Source of the DNA: Antedon mediterranea
Lineage: Eukaryota; Echinodermata; Crinoidea; Comatulida; Antedonidae
DNA length: 60,000 nt
Assembly: GCF_964355755.1 (NCBI RefSeq)
Contig: NC_092672.1
Span: forward strand, 36,764,501 to 36,824,500
Direction of reading: 5' to 3'
The notes under the pieces are model-generated. The model ran no database searches, was not told the DNA's origin, and saw only the letters and a program-made list of their open reading frames with translations. The position numbers and the translations under genes were made by a program. Shown piece by piece: positions 33,701 through 45,700 of the stretch; positions within the stretch are counted from its first letter, which is position 1, and the number at the start of each line of letters is the position of its first letter.

Positions 33701-36700
33701 TTTTCAAATAAAAATGTCTAGATTGATTGATTGATTGATCGATTGATTAATTGAATATGGATTGGGCTGTAAGGTGTGATGCACATGTCAGTCCTTACCA
33801 TTACTAGTTACTTTTAATCAATTTTATATTGTACATGTTAATGTCTCATAATAAAAGAAAATATTATATAAATTACTTTAATAAAGCCAAATAAATAAAT
33901 TCATTGTCATTGTGTAAATATAGCAAATATAAATCTATACTTGAACTTTAATACATAATGTATGTAAAGTTAATCTTTATAATTAAAACCTTGGTCCTAC
34001 AAAATGGACTCTATATTTAAACTTTAATAAACAATGTATTTAAAGTTATTCTTTTTTAATTAATACACTGTGTATATGAAATATTTGTTCACATCTAGGT
34101 AGAATTATATGAATAGTAAAATTATAAAATAAAATTTAAAGTGGGAGATAAGGAAATAATATGTACAATTTTCTACATTACATAAAAAAAAAAAAAAATT
34201 TAAATCCAGGGCAGAGTTATACGATTTATGTTTGTTTACTAATTTATTCCAAGCATGCATTTTAGCTTTGGCATGTTGTCAAAAATCATCGATTAAGAAT
34301 AATGACGGGCGAACAGTTGAAGTTATGTTAATTTGTCAACTTTGTCAAAATGCCTCGTTGTCGTCGATTGTAGACAACAGTATGCGTAGAGTAATCAAGG
34401 CTATAACGCTAATGCAAAACAAAATGTTTGACCTTGGTCATATAAAATGGACTCGAAAAACTTATCATTTTGATATTAAAATTCTCTTAAAGAATATATT
34501 ATCATTAGGTAAATATATATGACAGTTACGATGTATCAACGTATTCTGCGAATTTATTTGCAAATACTTGGTATTTCAAATGCATCTTTTGTACAACTCC
34601 CAAGTTTTTATGTTTACTAATTCTCATCTGTGTATATAATTTATTTTATGAGCTTGCCAACAATACAAACTGTAACTAAATTTCTACCTTACTAGTTTTA
34701 TTTACTGGTGCTATATGAGTTACAGTATATTTTATTTTGTGATGTTGTAATGGCAATTGTGAACCTATATTATGTGATGTATACTTTTATATAACTTTTG
34801 TCTATTGTTTAAATGCTTTAACTTTTAATATATGTAAAATACTAAAAATAAGAAAAACAAAAAAAAACTTTAAGCTGCAGAGATAGTTTTCTACTGAAAC
34901 AAAATTGATATAGATTATTGTAACAATTGTAAAGAATGAAATAAAAGTGAGTGAATCTCACAAAAGACAAAAAAAAAACTGTAACTAAATTTAAGATTAA
35001 ATCAAAGATTTAAATCAGCTAAAAATAAATTATCTTCCGGTTCAGGCAAAAGGGACATTTCCTAAGACGGCATAATTGTCAGGAAAAAAGGGGACACATT
35101 CCCAAGATACAAAAGGATACATTCCCAAGATACAAGGAGAGACATTCCCAAGATACAAGGAGAGACATTCCCAAGATACAAAAGGATACATTCCCAAGAT
35201 ACAAAAGGATACATTCCCAAGATACAAAAGGATACATTCCCAAGATACAAAAGGATACATTCCCAAGATACAAAAGGATACATTCCCAAGATACAAAAGG
35301 ATACATTCCCAAGATACAAAAGGATACATTCCCAAGATACAAAAGGATACATTCCCAAGATACAAAAGGATACATTCCCAAGATACAAAAGGATACATTC
35401 CCAAGATACAAAGGATACATTCCCAAGATACAAAAGGATACATTCCCAAGATACAAAAGGATACATTCCCAAGATACAAAAGGATACATTCCCAAGATAC
35501 AAGGAAAGACATTTTATGGAACCAAGGGACATACTGGTAATTCAAGATTGCAATATGTAAATGTATTTCGTAAAAGTAAAGTTGACAATGTATCAATGTT
35601 TGACATACTCCCAGGAATCTAAACACCTAAAGCGTGGATCCCACTAGCGACGCAACACAAGGACGTAACGCAACGCAAGTGAATTGACCAATCACAAGCG
35701 ATGGCTTATTCGCTTGTGATTGCGAACTGTCTATAACTTTGCTTGTCATTGGTTAAAACGCTTGCGTTTACGTCCTTGCGTTACGTTCTAGTGTGAACCA
35801 AGCTTTAAATAGATCTATATACATACAGATAATGAAACACATACAAAATGAAGCACATACCTGGAACACCTGTAGAGCTAGATAGGGAATTGCCCATACA
35901 AGGTTTATTATTATCTTCAATTGATGGTCCAGACAGCTTCAGATCAAGATCATCAAATGGTTCCTGTAGACAAAATTTACCGATATTGTAACACAAAACT
36001 AATGCTTAAGTAAAGTTGTATGGTAAAGTGAAAACATGCATAAAGCTCGGTCTACAATATCAAACCAGTTTGAAAAAATGTGATGTGCCCATATATGGAC
36101 ATGATGATGTCATATCACTACCATATTTAAACATATTACTACCATATTTCGGCACATCACACATTTTTTGTCAAATTAATTTGATAGTGTAGACAGGGCT
36201 TTAGAAGTTACAATAATGTATTAAAATGTTGCAAGGATTGGAGACTGATGAACCAAGGTAATGTTTCATCAGAACTATGACCTTTCTATTTGATCTTTGA
36301 CCCTATGAGGTCGTATCCATGACAGAAAGAAGGCAAAACACCATCCTAAAGTCACAACAGGTATTGAAAACCTGTACACATACCTCAGAATCAATGAAGC
36401 ATAAACATTCTTTAACAAATAATAACAATAATGTAAACATTTTATATTCAATATTGATTCCATTAATAGTAAATCACCAAAAATGACAAACATAATAATA
36501 TTAGTAATTTGAACTTTTAAGCGCATAATGCATAAAGCCTCTATGCGCTTCACATAAAAATAATCGATAAATAAAATAAAAAAGAGCAATTAAAAATGAG
36601 TGACAGGCTATAAAATATGTAAACATAAACATGTATGTATGTTTTTTTTTAAATTTTTTAAAACAAAAACATCAACAAATCTTTACCACACACATATAGA

Positions 36701-39700
36701 AACAAAAACCTATATGGTATTTTATACAAATACGTTGCATAACAGTGGCTAAAAGGACACAAAGGAATTACCAACATTATCAACTTACCCCAGGGTCATC
36801 GTCACTGCCATCACTGTCAAAAAGTTGATCAAGGTCTGTGTTAGTTACAGCCAGGTCTGTCTCGTGGAAAAATGAGGACGAGTTCCTTTGGTGCATGGGT
36901 TGTTGACCTATGGGCATTAAGAAAAATTTAAATAATTTACGATCAAAATAAAGCTGTTGTACGCATGTGAATACCATGAATGTCTTGTAATACATAAACT
37001 AACAGATTGAAGATGGTTCAAGGGGATTAATATTTTGCTGAAGTTGTTAGCTGTTTGAATATCCTGATCCTGGGTTTTCCCTTAAGGTTGTCGGATATCT
37101 GGAGACCATCGATCTGGTTTTTCCAAAGCTGTCAGTTACATGGGAATCCTTATTTGTAGATTTTTTTCAAAGCTTTATGTAACTGTGACTTGATGGACTT
37201 TATGGGAATTTTATGCATGGAGAATACTACTTACCCCCATCTGCTAAACTCTCTGTGGGAGAGGCAAGGCATGTTAAAGCACCGGATGACAGTGGATCGT
37301 TCTCACCACCTTGTCTTTGTTTTAAGTCTTCCTCCTAAAAAATAAAAAAAAAAGATAATAATTTACTAAGCAGTGAGCATAATTCGAATATACAACAAGT
37401 TTACAGTCAACTCTCCCAATACCGAACAACCCTTGGGCTGGGCTAATATGTCTGATTTTATGGAAAGTCTGGTATTCGGAATGTGTTTTTAATGGTAACA
37501 ATTGGCCTTTTTGAACCTCAAGGAAAGTCTGGTTTTGGAAGAGTTCCCAGTTTTCAGAGTGTCTGGTATTGGGAGATTTTAGTGTATCATAAAAATACAA
37601 TATCTGTATGACCTAATTTCCATAATATTCTAATAATAATAATTTAACTTTTTGTTTTATAGATTGTAAAAAAAAATCAACCACTGACCTGTTTCTTTTT
37701 ATCTGGCTTAGCTTTGAAGCTCCCTCTTCTTCCTAATCGCTGCCTGACTTTCGTATTATTTGATTTTTTATTGTAAACTGACGACATTGTACGGCCACTC
37801 TGTAAATAAGAAAAAACAATTGTTTAGAAAACAAATTTTTGTTTGTTTTATTGTTTAAAATGCGACCAACTAAAAAAAGGAATATTTTATTTAAGAAGAG
37901 TGTTATAGGTCACACTGATTACTGAACAACTTCAAATAAATAACTTTGTTTATATGAAAATAGTGGGGAAAAAATCAATAATAAACTTATATACAATATT
38001 ATTAAACCAAAGTTTGGAACAGAATGAAATTAAATTTCCAAACCCATGCAATTTAAAGAGCACCCTCTATAGTTTCTTGCATTTAGAGACAGGAACCTGT
38101 TAAAGGAAGTGTGGATAAGGCAATATTAGCGTTTGACTACTGGAGAAAATAGGTCCAATCTGTCGAACTTCTGAACCAAAACAATGCCTCCCATGACTAA
38201 TACTATATGACACATCGCCAACATATAGTTCCTTACTAACTCAGAGGCAAGATTATTATATTTGTTGTAGTCTCAAGACGAGATGTATGCCAAGAATCGT
38301 AGCACAACGCAGGTTTTTGTAATTTGATGGGTGTTGTTTATCCTTGAAGTCAGTAAAACTACACTGAAAGTGCACGTTTAGTTTAGTATCTTGAAGTAAA
38401 ATTTTTCCTTAACTTTATATGTTAATTTACATTAAGTTTACATTAAAACCCCCATATCCTTACGTTTTTTTAGATCTAATTAAAGGTCACAAAATACATT
38501 TCATTTCTTCATTTATTTAATATAAAAATAAATACTATACTGTCCTATTGTGATAACTTTTTTCGTCTGTAAATGCATTATGCTTTATTTTTTTTAATAA
38601 AACGTCAACAATTGTAGGGAATGGGTCTTTAACGGGTTGTAGAACTTACTTTTAGTACCTTACTTTATTTCTTTTTTTTAAACACACCACGACAAGTTTG
38701 ACATACTTACTTTCATCTATCTTCAACTGCACACACTCTCACAACAGCCACCTCCCATCTATTACTCCCACTTTCAGCCTTCTCAGTCAGTTTTCTCATG
38801 CTTTCCGCCAGTTATACTAAGACCAATTACTGATTGATCATTTAAAAGCCTTGTAAATTACCCATTAAAGATTTCACCACATAGAACACATTCCTGATGT
38901 TGTTAGATCTCTACTTACATTGGGTGATGTAATGTCCGACTCTTCAAATGCATAGGGGTCAATGTCTGGGGAGGGCTGACGTCCAGGTCGTCTCTCCTCA
39001 TACATTCCTGGCATCATAATAGAGTCACTCCGATATAAAAATGACTTCTCCTGTCGAAGCTTCTTATGTGGTTGATAAAAAACTCTGTTCGCAAGAGAAT
39101 ATATTAGACATTATAATTCAGTTTTGCCCATTATATAAATGTAAAGGTTTTATTTATAGAACATTTTAATGGTTACATAGCAAACAAGAATCAATGACAA
39201 TTGTCATTTATTGATGATTATGTATTATGTAGACAGTAAAAACAGTTACTGTATAGTTAAAATATATTTAATGATATACAATAAACTATCAATACTGTAT
39301 ACACACAATCAATGGGTAGTTTTATATGAATGCGATTGAACCAATACAAAGTAGGTTCAAAATATTGATCTTATGCAGTTCATCAAACTTTTAATTTAAA
39401 TTACGAAATTTACTATATAATAAAAACAATAAACATGCAGTACATACAGTACAAGTAGCATATTAATGGGATAGCTACGGGACCCACCACAGTATCTGGG
39501 ATAATCCCATTATTATGGAAGTAGTAGGCAGCATATTAATGGGATAGCTACGGGACCCACCACAGTATCTTGGATAATCCCATTATTATGGAAGTAGTAG
39601 GCAGCATATTAATGGGATAGCTACGGGACCCACCACAGTATCTTGGATAATCCCATTATTATGGAAGTAGTAGGCAGCATATTAATGGGATAGCTACGGG

Positions 39701-42700
39701 ACCCACCACAGTATCTGGGATAATCCCATTATTATGGCAGTAGTAGGCAGCATATTAATGGGATAGCTACGGGACCCACCACAGTATCTGGGATAATCCC
39801 ATTATTATGGAAGTAGTAGGCAGAATATTAATGGGATAGCTACGGGACCCACCACAGTATCTGGGATAATCCCATTATTATGGAAATAGTAGGCAGCATA
39901 TTAATGGGATAGCTACGGGACCCGCCACAGTATCCGGGATAATCCCATTATTATGGAAGTAGTAGGCAGCATATTAATGGGATAGCTACGAGACCCACCA
40001 CAGTATCTGGGATAATCCCATTATTATGGGTTTTCCAGAATAAGGCAATAGTGTTCAATATTATACTACTGCCCCCTGTTCATTTCACAGGAAAATGTCC
40101 TCTTAGTCTTTATAGGGATGTCCTAAAGGAGGTATCTACTATATATCTGTTAGTCATTATGATACATCGTATACAGGTTAGCCATTTTTAATAGAACCAT
40201 TGTTTCAACAACAAGAGTTGGTTAATAATTGAAAAAAATAATGGATACTTACTCATCACTATTATCAGGTTCATATAAAGCATCCAACAAAATATCCGAT
40301 TGATCTTCAAGTTCTAAATTTGTCTTTGGCAACAAAGGCCGTTTAAAATTCAAAGGAAATTGGAAATGTTTCCATAAAACATCATCGTCTTTAACTTCTG
40401 TTTCTACACTACACTTTTGATTTGAAGTCCTTTCTCCTTTGGCAAGTTCAGTAAAAACATGGTCTTTATTTTCCATCGCAACAGGATATGGTTCAGTTTT
40501 TATAACCGGCACATTACTGGCGGTCGGCGTGCCGGAATCGCTACCGGCCCGCGTCGGCGGAGGGTACGGGCTAAGCGTAGGCATGGTCCTCTCACCGACG
40601 CCCAACGATTGATTGACAGGTGCGGTGAGAGGTGAAGGTGCGGCCGATTGAGGCGTTTGAGGTTGATTAGAATCGGACCGTAATAAATGGTTTGCCGGTT
40701 TAGATTTGTTATCCATAGTTACGACTGCGCCGACTTGCGCAACACCTAATCGGTGAGACATTACTTCTTGCTCGATTGAATAACAATCTTCGGTCATTGG
40801 AACTCGGTGATGAAACAAGTTTATCGACCTTGGACGTTGCTGCTGTTGCTGTTTGTCTTGTTTAGTATCCAATTTATGTTTCATGTGAGGAGAACTTGCA
40901 GCCGGAACTTTGGCAGCCCCCGATGGAACTAAAGAAGGTTTCATTTTGGAATTCCTGTTCCTGTTGAAAAAATACAAGAAAGCATTTGTAATTTCATTCA
41001 CGTTAACACTTTCTAAAGAGTAATGATTTAAAAGGAGGCTCTCCTAGCTTGTTTGATCCCAATTTTTTGTTGGTTGTTGATATATTTTTTTGTGTCATCT
41101 TCAATATGAATTTGAATGCATTACCAACATGGACATTGAGATATAGTATACCAAGAGCAGTGTTTACAACAAAGATAATTATGATCTCGTTTGACCTTAC
41201 TTGATCATCAATTGTTATTATAATAACTAGCAGTAGCAGTAGCCATTTTTGGGCATAATCTCTGAATTAGTTCAACAAATACAAAATCTAATCAAAGAAG
41301 CTAACTTACCTTGTACATGCACACGTTGCTCTCTTAGTCGGCTCCGTAAAATGCCACGATCCAATCGTATCGAGAAGTTTGCTTGTTTGCGTTTGCGCAT
41401 CATTCTCGTCGAGCCCTGCAGCTACGTTCAGAGCCTCTGCAGTCGCACTACTGTTAATAAAAATAAAATTGAATTTATTCTTTAATTTTCTCTAATTTAC
41501 AAAAATAAATAGTATTCTACTATAAGCGTATTAAACAAGGGTTCATATTTCAATCTACACTCTTATTTCAATCAAAAGCTAACTATAAGTACTTGCACTC
41601 CATTTTATAATATCTAACCTAGCAACAATCCTCCATTTTGTTTAACAAGTCAATAATCTAGATCATTGTCTCTCTATGCTCTTACATTAATAAAAATTAC
41701 AACAAAAAGTACTTCATAAATTTATTATGCATTGAAATTCAATGCAAATTTATTAATATTTTAAAAAACTATTGCAGATGGATGTTTATCTAAATGAAAA
41801 AATAACAAATGGCATTGAAAATTATTTATATAATTTCTACTAATGTGCACATAATGTAACAGATTTAATTCCAAAAAGATATCCTAATTTTTATTGAAAA
41901 TGAACTGAGATTGCATTACAATATTGTAGGAAGCTACTGTAGAACAATTATTATGAGGAGGCATGCATTAAATTAGCATTAATTTGCATTTTATTTGATA
42001 TCAAGAAACTATTGTTGTCTATATTGACTATCATAATTCTTATCAAATCGTGACAATTCACAATCAAATTTAAAATGTATTTTCAAATTTCTGTTTGTTC
42101 TGTACTTATTAATCTTCGTTTTACTGATGACGTTAAGAATAAAAATTATGAATATTAAGGTCAGTGGACCGTGACATGGGGATTCAACCTTGATTGATTA
42201 AAACACACCGGAATATTTATATTTTTTTAATGAATGAACAGAAAAAGATAGTCTGTGCTATGCTTAATAGCAGACAATGAAAATCTTAATACATCCATTA
42301 GCAATACCAATGTGGTTAGCAAGCCAATGTTGTGTTAGCTCATCTACTTTAAAATAACATTATTTAAAATATTTCTGAAGAAAAAAAAAATTAAATATGT
42401 GGATATTTGAGGTTACCCGAACCATTACAATGTGGTTTTTGGTTATTAATCTAATTATAACTTAGTGGTCTATGTAATAGGAATATATTTGTAAAAACTG
42501 TTTAATCTTGTTATAATTGTATAAATAATACTATAACAAATAATTTTCTATTTTTCCTGATAAATTTACATTAATAAATTCTTTGAAACATTATCAATAT
42601 TATACTTATATTGATGAATACTATAAGATCAATATTTGTGAGGCATACACTACATAATTCTAATGAGCTTGTAAAAACATTATGAAAGATAAACACATGT

Positions 42701-45700
42701 TGAAGAAGCTTTCTGGCAATTCTCTGACTACCACTGACAGACCTGTCATTAATAATTATCGCATGTAAACATACATGTAGTGCCTTGTAGGTTGCCACAT
42801 TCTTTATATATTTTAGCCCACTGAATATTATTATCTTGTTCTTTCTGTATACAGTAGTAACCAATATTTTAATAATTACGATATAATAATGAATAATGAA
42901 TGTGAATCATTGATAGGTAAATACTAACAAATGCATAGTAGTAGCTACATTGAATGTTATGTAACGTTTCTAAAGCTGTGTCTACTGTACACCATCAAAT
43001 TTGATGTGACAGAAAAATATGATGTGTCCATATATGGGCATGATGATGTCATATCACTACCATATTTGGGCACATCACACTTTTTTTGGTCCCAAGGATG
43101 TCCCCTTAATAGGATTTCAACTGAATTAGTAAACAAATAAATGTTTTACTTATATAAAGTTGCTAATTGTTATTCTACTGTTGTTTTATATCATACTTAA
43201 TCTACTTTTCAAGAACATAACAGTTTTATGAAAGATAATGGACATCTTGTCTAATCATCCAACAGGCCATACACTAAGTAAAACAATTTAATTGCTTTAT
43301 TATTAATTATTAAATAATAATTTCACAGCAAAAAATGAACAAAAATCAATTTTAATAAGTTCATAATGCATTGTACTTTATTACAGCTAAAGGTTTGTAT
43401 CATAAAGTCAACGCTATCTAAATTAAAATAATATTTTCATAGATTAATCAGCGTTTAGCATTTAGCTATGTCATTATCATACTGTACTACGGTAATATTG
43501 TAATTTCCACATGTTTACAGTACAATTACAATATCCTATGTTATAATTATCACTCTATAGAGCATTACTATGATTACATTAGTGATCACAGTTGATCTAT
43601 TTGGAATCATCAACAGCAGTTAATTAACATTAGAATAGAAAAGCGACTACACTGCTTGCCTACTCTGGTATTTTACATATTCAGCATACATCACCTCCCA
43701 TTGGCTTTGTGTGTATATACTGTATTGTGTGAATTACTCTATAAACATTAGCTTTCCGCCGCTATCTGTTGTCACTGTGTCATCAATGTTATCTAATTGT
43801 ATGTAGTTGATTTAGAAGCAAATCATTATTTGGCATTAAAATAGCAATCATTATTTAAAGTATCATAATCGGAATATTTACACTTTGTTTTTTCAAATAA
43901 AATCTAATTTTTAAATACAATTATCATTAATATAATTACTATGTAGTTATGTGAATAAAAATTGAATGTTTTAGTAAATACTGCACAGTCAATTGTACCA
44001 ATACCGGACATTATGTTTTAGTAAATACTGCACAGTAAATTGTACCAATACCGGACATTATGTTTTAGTAAATACTGCACAGTAAATTGTACCAATACCG
44101 GACATTATGTTTTAGTAAATACTGCACAGTAAATTGTACCAATACCGGACATTATGTTTTAGTAAATACTGCACAGTAAATTGTACCAATACCGGACATT
44201 ATGTTGTAGTAAATACTGCACAGTCAATTGTACCAATACCGGACATTATGTTTAGTAAATACTGCACAGTAAATTGTACCAATACCGGACATTATGTTGT
44301 AGTAAATACTGCACAGTCAATTGTACTAATACCGGAAATTATGTTTTAGTAAATATTGCACAGTCAATTGTACCAATACCGGACATTATGTTTTAGTAAA
44401 TACTGCACAGTCAATTGTACCAATACCGGACATTATGTTTTAGTAAATACTGCACAGTCAATTGTACCAATACCGGACATTATGTTTTAGTAAATATATA
44501 GTACAGTCAATTGTACCAATACCAGACATTATGTTTTAGTAAATATATAGTACAGTCAATTGTACCAATACCAGACATTATGTTTTAGTAAATACAGTAT
44601 ATAGTACAGTCAATTGTACCAATACCAGACATTATGTTGTAGTAAATACTGTACAGTCAATTGTACCAATACCAGACATTCTTCAACTAATCATATTTGA
44701 ATATTTATGAGGCACTTTTTAACAAAGTAAAGTCTAATTTTTAAATACAATTATCATTATTATTAATTACTATATGTATTTATGTGAATAGAAAATGAAA
44801 TGTTAGTGAATAATAGTAGTAGAGTAAATTTGTCAACTTATCATATCTGAATATGTATGAGGTACTTTTATCAAAGTAAAGTCTAATTTTTAAATACAAT
44901 TATCATTAATATTAATTAATATGTATGTATGTGAATAAAAATTAAATGTTAGGAAATTCTGTAAAGTCAATTGTACCACATATATATATATATATATATA
45001 TATATAGCAGACGGTCCGAGTTCGAGTCTCGGTTGGGGCGACTTTTTCTCATTCTCACAGATTTCCTCATCTTTATCATTTCAAAAATGTATTAAATAAT
45101 TTTCAGTGTATCACCGGGCGGTTTGGAATTTATTTCTATGCCTGTTGTGTTTATATATATATATATATATATAATATCTGAATGAGGCACTTTTTACCAA
45201 AGTAAAGTCTAATTTTTGTTTTTAATTATCTTTAATAGGGTCTATTAATTAATATGCAATTATCTAAATAAAAATTAAATGTTGCAGTAAATACTGTACA
45301 GTCAATTATACCAATAGCGGAAATTCTTCAAATGTCTGATATTCTGACAAATTTTTCTGATTTTGGAAAAAAGTTGAATGTATCATATTTTTTCTTTAAT
45401 TATTTAATGTAATAATTTTTTTCTTCACTTACCAATAAAATGTAATAATATTTTTTCATTAAATAAGTACTGGCTACGTCACACAAAATGGTTATAATGC
45501 AATTGTTGATAACGTGTTTATTATTATTATAAAGTGATTGTCGTTATTTGTCACAAAGCGACAAGATCATATGCCCTGCTTAAGAGCACCCTCATGAGGT
45601 TGGTCGGTCACTGCGCTGGTTCAACATTGTTCATCTGTTGACAATACGTAATTCATTACTCCAGTAATTGATCTGACATCCAACGCCTCACAGGTCACTG

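Larger units (their letters stand above)
32750..35860 (-). other. MED13 intron between exons k and l
   Basis: Contains a possible retroelement tail at 33690, the 23-bp array and the palindromic MITE. No exon visible. Confidence 0.75.
43870..45350. repeat. larger-scale duplication around the 47-bp array
   Basis: The flank taatttttaaatacaattat followed by tatgtgaataaaaattgaat recurs near 44725-44810, 44880-44950 and 45200-45290, so the region is several rounds of duplication. (TA)n tracts and a tRNA-like fragment are embedded. Confidence 0.6.

Noticed and set aside
35042-35626. Long minus-strand frames of up to 194 codons
   Set aside because: They are translations of the 23-bp tandem array, open in every frame, and the longest starts at GTG.
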